This document shows positions 27,879 through 37,305 of a stretch of 64,000 nt of DNA, in pieces (within the stretch, counting starts at the first letter, position 1; every line of letters begins with the position of its first letter). The notes below the pieces were generated by a model. The model was given only the letters and a program-made list of their open reading frames with translations, was not told where the DNA came from and did no database searches. Source of the stretch: Paracoccaceae bacterium (GTDB lineage Bacteria > Pseudomonadota > Alphaproteobacteria > Rhodobacterales > Rhodobacteraceae); NCBI GenBank assembly GCA_002697345.1, contig NZVE01000052.1, positions 1 through 64,000 on the forward strand, read 5' to 3'. The translations under genes were made by a program, and so were the position numbers.

Positions 27879-28874
27879 TCAAATCAATGCCTCAGACTCA
27901 AAGAGTCTAATCAACCCTTCTTTCGGGCGTGCTCCAAATTGAGTCACCATATTAGAACCAGCAACACAGCCCATTTGGCCAGAAGTTTTAATATCGTATC
28001 CATTAACTATTCCCCACAAAAAACCAGCTGCAAATAAATCTCCTGCGCCTGTAGTGTCAATAACTTTTACGGACTTTGCCTTAACATGAGTTAACTCTCC
28101 TTTGTGGACTATATAAGCACCATTTTCTCCATCTGTGCACGCAACTGTTTCCACTTCTTTTGACGAAAGATTAAGAGCATCAAATAAGTCCTCGCACATA
28201 TAAAGTGCCAATATTTCAGCTCTATTACAAAAGAGTAAATCTACACTTTCTGTAATTACTTTATTAAATGCATCTTTGTGTCTTTGCACGCAAAATGGAT
28301 CAGATAAAGTCAGCGATATTTTTCCATTATCTCCTTTACAGGCTGCAATAGCTTTTGAAAAAGCTTCGTGGCTCTCCGGTCCATCAAAACGATAACCTTC
28401 TAGATAAATCCATTCACAATTCATCATCTTTTCAGAATCGATATCACTAGGGCTTAGGAACTCGGTGACACCCAAGTATGTGTTCATTGTCCGTTCACCA
28501 TCTGGCGTAATTAACACAACACAGCGACCTGTATCCTGGGGATGCTCCAAGGGAGCAAAAGGGGTGCTATAATCAACTCCAAGAGAATGCATATCAGCTG
28601 CAAAAACCTTACCCAGCTTATCATTTTTGATTTTACCTACGTAGGCTGTTTTAACACCAGCTTCAGCAATACTAGCAATTGTATTGGCTGCAGATCCACC
28701 TCCAACCTCTTTTGATGGTTTTATTAATGAACAAAGGTGCACTCCTCGATCTCTATCAGTAAGCTGCATAACACCCTTACTGATTTGATTTTTTATCAAG
28801 AAACTTTCATCAATTTCTGCTAACACATCGACCATTGCATTACCTACCCCAATGACCTGATAAGGTTTTTTCAT
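27879..28874 (-). CDS. Adenosine kinase (PfkB/ribokinase family)
   Basis: A PfkB-family sugar/nucleoside kinase of 331 residues. YQVIGVGNAMVDVLAEID opens it, GGGSAANTIASIAEAG binds the sugar, and DTTGAGDLFAAGFLWG holds the catalytic Asp and anion hole. It fits best with the alphaproteobacterial adenosine kinase group that makes AMP from adenosine. The ATG at 28874 has GAGGAGA six bases upstream, which rules out the longer in-frame start at 28928. A 14-bp palindrome near its putative promoter (28998-29011) suggests regulation. Confidence 0.87.
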   Translation of the reverse strand: MKKPYQVIGVGNAMVDVLAEIDESFLIKNQISKGVMQLTDRDRGVHLCSLIKPSKEVGGGSAANTIASIAEAGVKTAYVGKIKNDKLGKVFAADMHSLGVDYSTPFAPLEHPQDTGRCVVLITPDGERTMNTYLGVTEFLSPSDIDSEKMMNCEWIYLEGYRFDGPESHEAFSKAIAACKGDNGKISLTLSDPFCVQRHKDAFNKVITESVDLLFCNRAEILALYMCEDLFDALNLSSKEVETVACTDGENGAYIVHKGELTHVKAKSVKVIDTTGAGDLFAAGFLWGIVNGYDIKTSGQMGCVAGSNMVTQFGARPKEGLIRLFESEALI

Positions 28875-28984
28875 ATTAACTCTCCTCAAACTCGCGTTAG
28901 CAACAAAGGTGTCACTCACTTTTAACACGACATCAGATTCATAATTTTTCTATTAAGTCGTACAAATAGTTTCTTTAAATATTT

Positions 28985-29011
28985 ATTATATTGTTGCCGT
29001 ACATATGTACG
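28985..29011 (-). promoter_or_regulatory. Perfect 14-bp palindrome and TATAAT upstream of adenosine kinase
   Basis: CGTACATATGTACG at 28998-29011 is a perfect palindrome. On the minus strand a TATAAT (28990-28985) lies seven bases downstream of it, so the palindrome covers the spacer/-35 region of a possible promoter about 100 bases before the adenosine kinase ATG. No good -35 hexamer is seen, which fits a regulated promoter. The regulator is unknown. Confidence 0.5.
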
Positions 29012-29102
29012 TATTTTACTATATAAACAAGGTTACAAAAAAAATTCTTAGACTTATTGAATATTTTATTCTAAAAGAATTTTAAAATATAAGGGCATTC
29101 AG

Positions 29103-30335
29103 CTAATCCACTCTACCTGGAGAACCACCCAAAAAATTGTTACCATTCTGATAGTTACAAGGGTCTTCTTGCATCTCTAAGTGCAAGCCAGATCCAGTGT
29201 AAGGGTTTTCTGTTGCAACTTTTTCATCAAAATTAATACCTAATCCTGGACCTTCAGGAGGCACAATAAAACCATTTTCTACTTTTATGGAACCACTTAT
29301 AAGTTTTTTATGAAATGGCGTCTCTATTGTTTCAGCAATCAATAGGTTTGGTATGGAGGTAGCTAAATGAATATTAGCTGCCCACTCCACAGGACCTGCG
29401 TATAAATGTGGTGCCATTTCTGCATTAAAAATCTCCGCTAACCCAGCCACTTTTTTCATTTCCCAAATCCCACCAGCTCTACCTAACGCTGGTTGTAGAA
29501 TTTTTATTCCTCCAGTTCGAAGCAGTGCCCCAAACTCCGCTTTTGTTGTTAACCGTTCTCCAGCAGCAATTGGAATATTAGTAGCTTTGGCTACTTCTGA
29601 AAATTCAAGGAAATTATCTGGAGGTATAGGCTCTTCAAACCATAATGGTGAATAAGGCTCCAATGCCTGCGCAAGTCTAATCGCTCCCGATGTAGTGAAC
29701 TGACCATGTGTCCCAAAAAGTAAATCTGCTCTATCGCCAATCGCCTCCCTAATAGCCTTACAGAAAGCTACAGACAAAGATATATCTGTCATAGCTGGCT
29801 GGTGACCACCTCGCAATGTATATGGACCAGCTGGATCAAATTTAACCGCCGTATATCCGTTATTGACAGCCTCTAAAGCCGCTTCTGCCGCTAAATCTGG
29901 AGATGTCCAAAATTTATATAGATCGTGATGCGGTAGCGGGTAAAGATAGGTATAAGCTCGAATACGTTGATTCATCTTACCACCTAAAAGTGCGTAGATT
30001 GGTCGATTTCTAGACTTACCCAAAATATCCCAACATGCAATCTCTAAGCCTGAAAAAGCTCCCATTACTGTCAAATCAGGTCTTTGGGTAAAACCTGAAG
30101 AATATGCCCTTCTAAACATTAGCTCTATATTTTCAGGGTTTTCATTTAACATATGACGTTCGAAAACATCCCTGATAACAGCGGTCATTACTTCTGGAGA
30201 CACACTAGAGGCATACACTTCACCATATCCAACAAAACCACAATCAGTAATTAATTTAGTAAAAATCCAATACCGACCACCCCAACCTGGTGCTGGAGGC
30301 GCAACAATAAAAACTTCAAGATCTTTTAATTTCAT
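29103..30335 (-). CDS. Enolase-superfamily (mandelate racemase/muconate lactonising type) dehydratase
   Basis: A 410-residue member of the mandelate racemase group, most of which dehydrate sugar acids. The N-terminal capping domain includes GFVGYGEVYASSVSP, and IACWDILGKSRNRPIYALLGG leads into the barrel. Metal and catalytic positions can be placed in DLLFGTHGQFT, LWFEEPIPPDNF and AAGERLTTKAEFG, with the His in EMAPHLYAGPVEW. The pattern resembles galactonate/gluconate-type dehydratases, but the substrate is not determined. GGAGA precedes the ATG at 30335. The zinc alcohol dehydrogenase 40 bases upstream is probably co-transcribed and may act on the same carbon source. Confidence 0.85.
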   Translation of the reverse strand: MKLKDLEVFIVAPPAPGWGGRYWIFTKLITDCGFVGYGEVYASSVSPEVMTAVIRDVFERHMLNENPENIELMFRRAYSSGFTQRPDLTVMGAFSGLEIACWDILGKSRNRPIYALLGGKMNQRIRAYTYLYPLPHHDLYKFWTSPDLAAEAALEAVNNGYTAVKFDPAGPYTLRGGHQPAMTDISLSVAFCKAIREAIGDRADLLFGTHGQFTTSGAIRLAQALEPYSPLWFEEPIPPDNFLEFSEVAKATNIPIAAGERLTTKAEFGALLRTGGIKILQPALGRAGGIWEMKKVAGLAEIFNAEMAPHLYAGPVEWAANIHLATSIPNLLIAETIETPFHKKLISGSIKVENGFIVPPEGPGLGINFDEKVATENPYTGSGLHLEMQEDPCNYQNGNNFLGGSPGRVD

Positions 30336-30374
30336 AAATATTTCTCCATTAGTACAAGCATAAAAATAATTATT

Positions 30375-31460
30375 TTAAAAAATTATTACATTACGCCTTG
30401 CAGAGCCCGTTTTTGTATCTGCTATAGCTTCGTTAATCTGTTCTATAGACCACTTTCCTGAAACAAGCTCATCTAACTTCAATCGCCCTTGATGATAAAG
30501 ATCAATAATCCATGGGATATCTCTTTTTAAAACGATATCACCCATTTTTGAACCCTTCATACCTTGAGATAATGCTCCCAAAATCACCAACTCATATTCA
30601 GCTTTTTGACCAGAGTGGGGCATTCCAACAATATAAATATTTCCACCTGGGCTAAGATATCGAGCAGCACTCTCATAAGCGCTAATCGACCCCACTGTTA
30701 CAAAGACGGAAGTTACCATTTCTCCATTTGTTATTTTATTTATAGCCTTCCAGGGTTTTTCTTGATCAGCCAATAAAACATCTGTCGCACCAAACTCTTT
30801 AGCTACCTCCAATTTTTCTTTAACAATATCCATAGCAATAATTCGTCTAGCACCCGAAATTTTTGCCGCCTGTATCGTGTTTAGTCCTACTCCACCTGCA
30901 CCAACTACCACTACATTATCACCCGGCCGAGTTTTCGCAGTGTTTACCACCGCCCCTATTCCAGTAATCACTCCACAGGAAAGCAAACAAGCAGCTTCGC
31001 TTGGAATAAATTCAGGAATTTTTACAATTTGGCTCTGATCAACAACTGCTTTTTCTGCAAAAGCGCCACATGCTAGACCATGTTCCAACTGACTACCATC
31101 TAGCATCGCAATAGGCCCATTGGCACGATCATATGGTTCACTACATTGCGTGGGGGCCCCAGTAGAACAAGAAATACAACCTCCACAAGCTCGGATTAAA
31201 GTTAAGAGGACTCTATCATTAATCTCATAACCGTGTGTTTCAGGCCCGAGTTTAGAAATTTTTCCTACAGCTTCATGACCATATACGGCCGGCAAAACAC
31301 CACCCCAACCGCCATCAATACATGAGATATCTGAGTAGCATACGGCACAAGCCTCTAATGTTACTTCAATCTCTCCATGTTGTGGATCACGTAAAATAAT
31401 ATTTTCAATCGAAAGTGGTTTTCCAAATTCTTTACAAACAGCAGCTTTGATAATACCCAT
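30375..31460 (-). CDS. Zinc-dependent alcohol dehydrogenase (class III-like MDR)
   Basis: A medium-chain dehydrogenase of 361 residues. Catalytic zinc ligands are the Cys in EACAVCYSD, the His of VYGHEAVG and the Cys in CLLSCGVITG. The structural zinc motif is CGGCISCSTGAPTQC. The NAD(P) Rossmann turn is VVVGAGGVGLNTIQAA. The ending of the protein resembles the glutathione-dependent formaldehyde/nicotine-blue ADH group, but the substrate is unknown. The ATG at 31460 has AAGGA upstream; a longer frame to 31514 has none. It precedes the enolase-superfamily gene and is divergent from pobA. Confidence 0.87.
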   Translation of the reverse strand: MGIIKAAVCKEFGKPLSIENIILRDPQHGEIEVTLEACAVCYSDISCIDGGWGGVLPAVYGHEAVGKISKLGPETHGYEINDRVLLTLIRACGGCISCSTGAPTQCSEPYDRANGPIAMLDGSQLEHGLACGAFAEKAVVDQSQIVKIPEFIPSEAACLLSCGVITGIGAVVNTAKTRPGDNVVVVGAGGVGLNTIQAAKISGARRIIAMDIVKEKLEVAKEFGATDVLLADQEKPWKAINKITNGEMVTSVFVTVGSISAYESAARYLSPGGNIYIVGMPHSGQKAEYELVILGALSQGMKGSKMGDIVLKRDIPWIIDLYHQGRLKLDELVSGKWSIEQINEAIADTKTGSARRNVIIF

Positions 31461-31577
31461 TTTTTTAATCCTTATTATTAATAGAACAATTGCCTTCCAC
31501 TCATTAACATGCAACTAAATTTTAACAATAACTTAAGTGTTAACTAATTAAAGCAGTTAAAACCTATGGAGATCGTG

Positions 31578-32747
31578 ATGAGAACTCAAGTTGCTATAAT
31601 AGGTGGGGGACCTTCTGGCTTACTTCTATCTCATCTACTAGATCAAGTAGGTATAGATTCCGTAATTTTAGAAAAGAAAAGTCGAAACCACGTATTAAGT
31701 AGAGTTAGAGCGGGTGTTCTCGAATGGGGTACAGTGGAGATGCTACGAAATTCAGGGTTAGGTAGCCGAATGGATAAGGAAGGGTTTATCCATAAGGGAA
31801 CCTATCTTTCATCACAAAATAAGGGTTTTAGAGTAGACTTCCAAAAACTAGTCAAAAATAAGGTGATGGTCTACGGGCAGACAGAAGTGACTGCAGACCT
31901 TTACGCGGCCAGTGATAAAAGAAGCAGGGTAATCATTCATGATGTAGAAAATATAACAATCCATAATGTCCAAACTGAATCTGGATACTTAATTTACCAC
32001 AAGGACGGAACTGAATATAGAATTGATTGGGATTTCTTGGCAGGCTGTGATGGTTTTCATGGAGTAAGCCGTAAATCTATTCCAGTTAATATTCTTAAAG
32101 AGTATGAAAGGGTCTATCCCTTTGGTTGGTTAGGGGTGCTATCCGAAACCCCACCAGTGAGCGATGAACTAATCTATGCCAATCACTCTCGTGGCTTTGC
32201 CCTATGTTCAATGCGAAATAAAAACCTTAGCCGCTACTACATTCAAGCCCCAGTCAGCGATTCTTTAGATAAATGGGATGACAAAACATTCTGGGACGAG
32301 TTAAAAAAAAGAATACCAGAGGAAGCGGCAGATAATCTTGTTACTGGTAAATCGATTGAAAAATCAATTGCTCCCCTCAGGTCTTTTGTAGCAAACCCCA
32401 TGAGATGGGGACGCCTATTTCTTGTGGGTGATGCAGCTCACATTGTTCCGCCAACTGGTGCAAAAGGCCTAAATCTCGCTGTATCTGATGTGCATTACCT
32501 ATTTGAGGCACTTAAACTTTATTATCTAGAGAAATCAGTGGAAGGCATTAATAGATACTCTGAGAAAGCGTCCGAGCGAGTTTGGAAAGCAGTACGTTTT
32601 TCTTGGTGGATGACTACCCAACTTCATCGGTTTCCAAATCAAACAAAGTTTGATCAACAAATTCAAGAATCTGAACTAAAATATTTAGAAGAATCTAACG
32701 CTGCACAGGCAGTCTTTGCTGAAAACTACGTTGGCCTGCCATATTGA
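31578..32747 (+). CDS. pobA: 4-hydroxybenzoate 3-monooxygenase
   Basis: An FAD monooxygenase that hydroxylates 4-hydroxybenzoate to protocatechuate using NADPH. It is 389 residues, matching the family. The FAD site is TQVAIIGGGPSGLLLSHLL, the middle signature is DFLAGCDGFHGVSR, and the flavin ribityl motif is FLVGDAAHIVPPTGAKGLN. The ATG at 31578 is six bases after GGAG (31568-31571); an ATG at 31566 overlaps that site and was not chosen. pcaD follows seven bases after its stop. The protocatechuate ring-cleavage genes (pcaHG) are not in the window. Confidence 0.9.
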   Translation: MRTQVAIIGGGPSGLLLSHLLDQVGIDSVILEKKSRNHVLSRVRAGVLEWGTVEMLRNSGLGSRMDKEGFIHKGTYLSSQNKGFRVDFQKLVKNKVMVYGQTEVTADLYAASDKRSRVIIHDVENITIHNVQTESGYLIYHKDGTEYRIDWDFLAGCDGFHGVSRKSIPVNILKEYERVYPFGWLGVLSETPPVSDELIYANHSRGFALCSMRNKNLSRYYIQAPVSDSLDKWDDKTFWDELKKRIPEEAADNLVTGKSIEKSIAPLRSFVANPMRWGRLFLVGDAAHIVPPTGAKGLNLAVSDVHYLFEALKLYYLEKSVEGINRYSEKASERVWKAVRFSWWMTTQLHRFPNQTKFDQQIQESELKYLEESNAAQAVFAENYVGLPY

Positions 32748-32754
32748 GACAATT

Positions 32755-33537
32755 ATGCCCTATATTAAAAAAAATGACATAAGTATAAATTACCTCGACG
32801 AAGGCGACCCAAGCGGTTTTCCAATAATATTTTCAAACTCTCTTGGAACAAACCTTCATCTTTGGGATGAGGTAATACCACATTTAAACCCCAAATTTAG
32901 ATTAGTACGATATGATAAACGAGGGCATGGAAATTCTAGCTCACCAAAACCACCATACGATATGGATTGTTTAGTCTCTGATGTAGAATTTTTAATAAAC
33001 TCTTTGAATATAGAAAAATGTGTTTTTGTTGGACTTTCTATTGGAGGAATGATTGCACAAGGGCTGGCAGCTAGGCGACCTAATCTCATAAAAGCTTTAG
33101 TACTGTCAAACACCGCGAGCAAAATTGGTACAAAAGATCTTTGGGAAGATCGTATTAAAGCTGTAGAGGCAAATGGACTATCACATATGGTTAACTCAGT
33201 AATGGAGCGATGGTTCTCTAAAAATTTCTTTAAAAGTCACAAGATTGATAGATGGAAAAATATGTTTCTAGATACTCTTCCAAATGGCTATATAGGATGT
33301 TGTGCTGCAATATCCAACACTGACTTTTATGAACAAACCTCAACTTTAAGGATGCCAACCTTGGCAATTGCTGGTGGCGAGGATGGGTCAACACCACCAG
33401 ATTTAGTTAAAGAGACACAAAATCTAATTAAAGGAAGTGAGTTTTATTTAATAAAAGGAGCAGGCCACCTGCCTTGTGTTGAAAAACCTAAAGAGTATGC
33501 ACATAAATTAAACGACTTTATCAATAGTAACACCTAA
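32755..33537 (+). CDS. pcaD: 3-oxoadipate enol-lactonase-like alpha/beta hydrolase
   Basis: An alpha/beta hydrolase of 260 residues most like PcaD, which opens beta-ketoadipate enol-lactone. NSLGTNLHLWDEVIPHL and RYDKRGHGNSS match PcaD well. The nucleophile is the Ser in VFVGLSIGGMIAQGLA, the Asp lies in AIAGGEDGSTPPD and the His in KGAGHLPCVEKP. The ATG at 32755 lies seven bases after the pobA stop, so it is probably translated by reinitiation. It is convergent with the dehydratase gene and overlaps it by four bases. Sister genes pcaB, pcaC and pcaHG are absent here. Confidence 0.85.
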   Translation: MPYIKKNDISINYLDEGDPSGFPIIFSNSLGTNLHLWDEVIPHLNPKFRLVRYDKRGHGNSSSPKPPYDMDCLVSDVEFLINSLNIEKCVFVGLSIGGMIAQGLAARRPNLIKALVLSNTASKIGTKDLWEDRIKAVEANGLSHMVNSVMERWFSKNFFKSHKIDRWKNMFLDTLPNGYIGCCAAISNTDFYEQTSTLRMPTLAIAGGEDGSTPPDLVKETQNLIKGSEFYLIKGAGHLPCVEKPKEYAHKLNDFINSNT

Positions 33538-34514
33538 AAAGAATTACCATACTTTTCTAATGCTGACCTAAAGAGACCCTCATCAACATTTCCACCTGAC
33601 GCTATAACAATTACATCATCGCCATCTACCTCTTTTTTCTTAAAGATTGCAGAAGCTAGTGCAACAGCACCTCCAGGTTCTAATACTATCTTTAGACGAG
33701 AATACGCAATGGCCATAGTTTTTAAACAATCTTCATCCGATACTACCAACCCTGAGCTACAATATTTTTGCATTATTGGAAATGTTAAGTCGCCCGGTTG
33801 AGGGGTAACAATTGCATCGCATATGGAGCCTGATCCATCCTTGTTTTTTATAATTTTTCCAGAAGCTAAGGACTTTGTTACATCGTCGTAACCAACTGGT
33901 TCCACAGGTCTTACCGAAATATTTGGTGCATAGTGAGCAATCCCGATAGCTACACCAGAGGTTAATCCACCACCACCACAACAAACCAACAAATTCTTAG
34001 CATCTACATCTAATTCTTTAGCTTGTTCGATAATCTCAAGCCCAACTGTTCCCTGACCCGCAATAACCTCGGGCTCATCATAAGGCTTAATCAATCTTAA
34101 ACCACGATCTTTTGAAATTTTTTCTCCTATTTCTTCTCTGCTCTCGTTAATTCTATCATAAAGAACGATTTCAGCACCCAAAGCTCTGGTGTTATCAATT
34201 TTCATTTTTGGTGCATCGGTGGGCATAATAATTAAAGCTGAAATTCCGTGGTTTTTTGCCGCCAATGCTACACCTTGGGCATGATTCCCACTAGAAAAAG
34301 CTAAAACACCATTTTTCCTCTTTTCTTCTGTCATAGCTGATACAGCTGACCAGGCGCCTCTAAACTTAAAGGATCCCGTATGTTGGAGTGTTTCTGCTTT
34401 TACAAAAACTCTTCTACCAGCGAGCTCATCTATAAATGGTGAAGAAAGTAATGGTGTCACCCGTGAGTAGCCTTTTAACCGCTTTCTTGCAGCTTCAATC
34501 ATATCAATATTCAT
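33534..34514 (-). CDS. PLP-dependent threonine/serine dehydratase family protein
   Basis: A fold-type II PLP enzyme of 326 residues without the C-terminal ACT regulatory domain of biosynthetic IlvA. The Schiff-base lysine is in HTGSFKFRGAWSA, substrate binding in FSSGNHAQGVALAA, and the PLP phosphate loop is CCGGGGLTSGVA. Members include catabolic threonine/serine dehydratases, hydroxyaspartate ammonia-lyases and EutB of ectoine breakdown. The neighbours do not decide between these. The ATG at 34514 is the only plausible start. The haloacid dehalogenase gene lies 15 bases upstream. Confidence 0.85.
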   Translation of the reverse strand: MNIDMIEAARKRLKGYSRVTPLLSSPFIDELAGRRVFVKAETLQHTGSFKFRGAWSAVSAMTEEKRKNGVLAFSSGNHAQGVALAAKNHGISALIIMPTDAPKMKIDNTRALGAEIVLYDRINESREEIGEKISKDRGLRLIKPYDEPEVIAGQGTVGLEIIEQAKELDVDAKNLLVCCGGGGLTSGVAIGIAHYAPNISVRPVEPVGYDDVTKSLASGKIIKNKDGSGSICDAIVTPQPGDLTFPIMQKYCSSGLVVSDEDCLKTMAIAYSRLKIVLEPGGAVALASAIFKKKEVDGDDVIVIASGGNVDEGLFRSALEKYGNSF

Positions 34515-34529
34515 ATTAATTTTCCAACC

Positions 34530-35216
34530 TTATTTTACTACCAACGTAGCTATATCTGAGAGATCTTTCATTATAACTAAGTTACCAGAAGGCAACCTAT
34601 CTGTTGGCTCATTAGATCGGTTGACCCAACCCGTTTGAAAACCAAAGCTTGCCGCTGCACAAGCGTCCCAGCAATTGGACGATATAAATAGTACTTCTCT
34701 TATTTCACAGCCAAATCGTTTTTCAACTAATTCATAAACGCTAATATCAGGTTTAAATACGCCAACATCTTCTACACTAATAACTTCATTCAATAGATCC
34801 GATATTCCTGCAGATTGAACAGCGCCATTCAACATATCAGGAGATCCGTTTGACAAAATTCCTGTCAATATATGATTACTTCTTAAATCTGATAGCATTT
34901 GGAAAACCTCGGGGTATGCTGTAAGGTTAAAGTATAGCTTTAAGAGCTCTTTTCGAAGGTCAGAATCATCACTTAGATTATTAGCTTCTAACGCCCAATC
35001 CAAACCATCTTGGGTGACAGACCAGAAGTCTGTATGTTTATTCATAATTGCTCTTAACCAAGAATACTGTAATTGTTTATGCCTCCAGTCATTGGCCAAT
35101 TTAACCCAACAGTTTTTTAACCTCTCTCTACCAGGTTGAAGTGCTAGCTCTCTAGCTGCCGACGCGACATCAAAAAGGGTACCATAAGCATCAAACACAC
35201 AAACTTTAATAGGCAT
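34530..35216 (-). CDS. HAD-type haloacid dehalogenase (type II)
   Basis: A HAD hydrolase of 228 residues in the L-2-haloacid dehalogenase subgroup. The nucleophile Asp is in VCVFDAYGTLFDV; the subgroup signature KQLQYSWLRAIM contains the substrate arginine; ILSNGSPDML gives motif II; and the Lys in VGVFKPDISVYELV and SSNCWDACAAASFGF complete the site. The enzyme displaces halide from short 2-haloacids by an ester intermediate. Natural substrates in marine bacteria may include haloacetates. It is followed by the PLP dehydratase on the same strand. Confidence 0.87.
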   Translation of the reverse strand: MPIKVCVFDAYGTLFDVASAARELALQPGRERLKNCWVKLANDWRHKQLQYSWLRAIMNKHTDFWSVTQDGLDWALEANNLSDDSDLRKELLKLYFNLTAYPEVFQMLSDLRSNHILTGILSNGSPDMLNGAVQSAGISDLLNEVISVEDVGVFKPDISVYELVEKRFGCEIREVLFISSNCWDACAAASFGFQTGWVNRSNEPTDRLPSGNLVIMKDLSDIATLVVK

Positions 35217-35266
35217 TAATTTTTATCTTTCTTGGCAACTAATAACTTTTAAAATTAAAAATTTAG

Positions 35267-36055
35267 TTAAATGTTTTCACTTAGTGGCATACCTAAAACA
35301 TGGTATCCACCATCAACACGAATAATTTCTCCTGTCGTGTACAGTCCCATTTCAGAAGCAAGATACACAGCTGTCCCACCCACTGCATTTAGGGTCGCAT
35401 TAGAGCGTAGTGGTGCATTAGACTCGGTATGGCGGAATGTTTTTCTAGCACCACCAATCGCTGCTCCTGCTAAAGTTTTCATCGGACCAGGGCTAATTGC
35501 ATTTACTCTAATATTATTGGGGCCTAAATCATTGGCTAAGTATCTAACGGAGCTTTCAAGTGCCGCCTTAGCAGCCCCCATCACGTTATAAAAAGGAGTT
35601 ACTCGATTTGAGCCCTGATAAGTCAATGTGAGCAATGTTCCTCCGTTTGGCATCAACGGAACTGCTCGCCTAGCGATATCAATAAAAGAAAAGCATGATA
35701 TCGAAAGAGAATTTATAAAGTTCTCTTTAGACGTATCAATAAACCTACCAGTCAGCTCATTTTTATCTGAGTAGGCAATAGCGTGGACAATAAAATCTAA
35801 ACCACCCCATCTATCACCAATTAGGTTAAAGCATTTTTCCATTGAATCCTCATCAGAAACATCAACATCTACTAATAGGTCAGAACCCAGGCTTTCCGCT
35901 AATGGCTTTACTCGCCTACCAAACGCTTCACCCTGATATGAAAACGCTAGCTCAGCCCCCTCAGATGCCATAGCTGACGCTATTCCCCAGGCAATTGACC
36001 TTTCATTTGCCACTCCCATTATAAGACCGCGCTTACCGCTCATTAAATCAGCCAT
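35267..36055 (-). CDS. fabI: Enoyl-[acyl-carrier-protein] reductase (NADH)
   Basis: The last reduction of each fatty-acid elongation round. At 262 residues it has LIMGVANERSIAWGIASAM at the NADH site and the catalytic pair Tyr156/Lys163 in PFYNVMGAAKAALESSVRYL. DLGPNNIRVNAISPGPMKTL and GEIIRVDGGYHVLGM end the fold. It is encoded six bases after the fabB stop, in the order fabA-fabB-fabI, so the unsaturated-fatty-acid module and the enoyl reductase share a transcript. Confidence 0.95.
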   Translation of the reverse strand: MADLMSGKRGLIMGVANERSIAWGIASAMASEGAELAFSYQGEAFGRRVKPLAESLGSDLLVDVDVSDEDSMEKCFNLIGDRWGGLDFIVHAIAYSDKNELTGRFIDTSKENFINSLSISCFSFIDIARRAVPLMPNGGTLLTLTYQGSNRVTPFYNVMGAAKAALESSVRYLANDLGPNNIRVNAISPGPMKTLAGAAIGGARKTFRHTESNAPLRSNATLNAVGGTAVYLASEMGLYTTGEIIRVDGGYHVLGMPLSENI

Positions 36056-36061
36056 ATTAAC

Positions 36062-37291
36062 CTACCCATAAAATTTACTTAACAACATAGAACCATTAGT
36101 TCCTCCAAATCCAAAAGAGTTGGTCATAACAGTATCTAATTCTGCATTCTCTACTAAGTTAGTTGAAATTTCTGCTGCCATTAATGCTGGATCTAGGTTA
36201 TTCACATTTATCGAAGGCGCTATAAAATCATTTTCTAACATCAGCAAACAATAAATAGCCTCAAGTGCTCCAGCCGCACCTTGAGCATGCCCCGTCATAG
36301 ACTTTGTAGAAGATATTAATGGTACTGAACCCGGATTAAAAACTCTTCTAACTGCTTCTACCTCACCAACGTCTCCAACTGGAGTAGACGTTCCATGCGC
36401 ATTTATGTAGCTAATTGACCTTTCTATCGGAAGTGTCTCTAGAGCCAAGCGCATTGCCCGCTCTCCACCTTCCCCAGATGGGGCAACCATATCATGGCCA
36501 TCAGAGGTAGCAGCAAAACCGGTAATTTCTGCATAAATCTTTGCACCTCGAGCCTTAGCATGCTCCAACTCTTCAAGAACTACCATACCTCCACCACCAG
36601 CTATTACAAACCCATCACGATTAGCATCAAAAGCTCTGGAAGCCTTATCTGGTGTTTCGTTATATTTTGAAGACATAGCCCCCATAGCATCAAAAAGACA
36701 CGAAAGGGTCCAATCTAACTCTTCTGCCCCACCAGCGAACATAACATCTTGTTTTCCCATTTGAATTTGTTCAGAAGCCGCCCCTATGCAATGCAATGAA
36801 GTAGAACACGCAGAAGTAATTGAATAATTTATTCCTTTTATTTGAAAGGCAGTTGCGAGATTAGCAGAAACTGTTGATGACATACACTTTGGCACTGCAA
36901 AAGGGCCTATTCGTTTAGTAGATCCTTTTTCTAATACTGTTTGATGGGCCGCAAGTATTGCTGAGGTAGATGGTCCCCCAGAGCCAGCAATTAAACCTGT
37001 ACGATAATTCACGACATCTTTTGAACCCAACCCAGCGTCCTCAATAGCTTGGGTCATCGCAATATAAGCATATGCTGCTCCCGGACCCATAAATCTTAAG
37101 ATTCTTTTATCTATTTTCTCTGATACATCAATTTTTAGATTTCCAGACACTTGGCTACGAAAGCCTCTCTCTGACATCTCTTCTGAAAACCCTATACCAG
37201 ATATCCCATTCTTAAGTGAATGAAGAACTTCCGAAGAAGAGTTACCAATTGGAGAAACAACCCCTAGACCAGTAATAACAACACGACGCAT
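36062..37291 (-). CDS. fabB: Beta-ketoacyl-ACP synthase I
   Basis: Condenses malonyl-ACP with acyl-ACP and is needed to extend cis-3-decenoyl-ACP in unsaturated fatty-acid synthesis. At 409 residues the triad is Cys162 ([13 protein letters not shown]) plus histidines in [16 protein letters not shown] and [14 protein letters not shown]. The FabB-type [14 protein letters not shown] ends the protein. AGGAG precedes the ATG at 37291. It lies 15 bases after fabA; pairing with FabA confirms FabB rather than FabF. Confidence 0.96.
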   Translation of the reverse strand: MRRVVITGLGVVSPIGNSSSEVLHSLKNGISGIGFSEEMSERGFRSQVSGNLKIDVSEKIDKRILRFMGPGAAYAYIAMTQAIEDAGLGSKDVVNYRTGLIAGSGGPSTSAILAAHQTVLEKGSTKRIGPFAVPKCMSSTVSANLATAFQIKGINYSITSACSTSLHCIGAASEQIQMGKQDVMFAGGAEELDWTLSCLFDAMGAMSSKYNETPDKASRAFDANRDGFVIAGGGGMVVLEELEHAKARGAKIYAEITGFAATSDGHDMVAPSGEGGERAMRLALETLPIERSISYINAHGTSTPVGDVGEVEAVRRVFNPGSVPLISSTKSMTGHAQGAAGALEAIYCLLMLENDFIAPSINVNNLDPALMAAEISTNLVENAELDTVMTNSFGFGGTNGSMLLSKFYG

Positions 37292-37305
37292 AGATATCTC
37301 CTAAT

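Noticed and set aside
29103..35216. The catabolic patch as a genomic island
   Set aside because: No integrase, tRNA junction, direct repeats or obvious base-composition change was seen at its edges.
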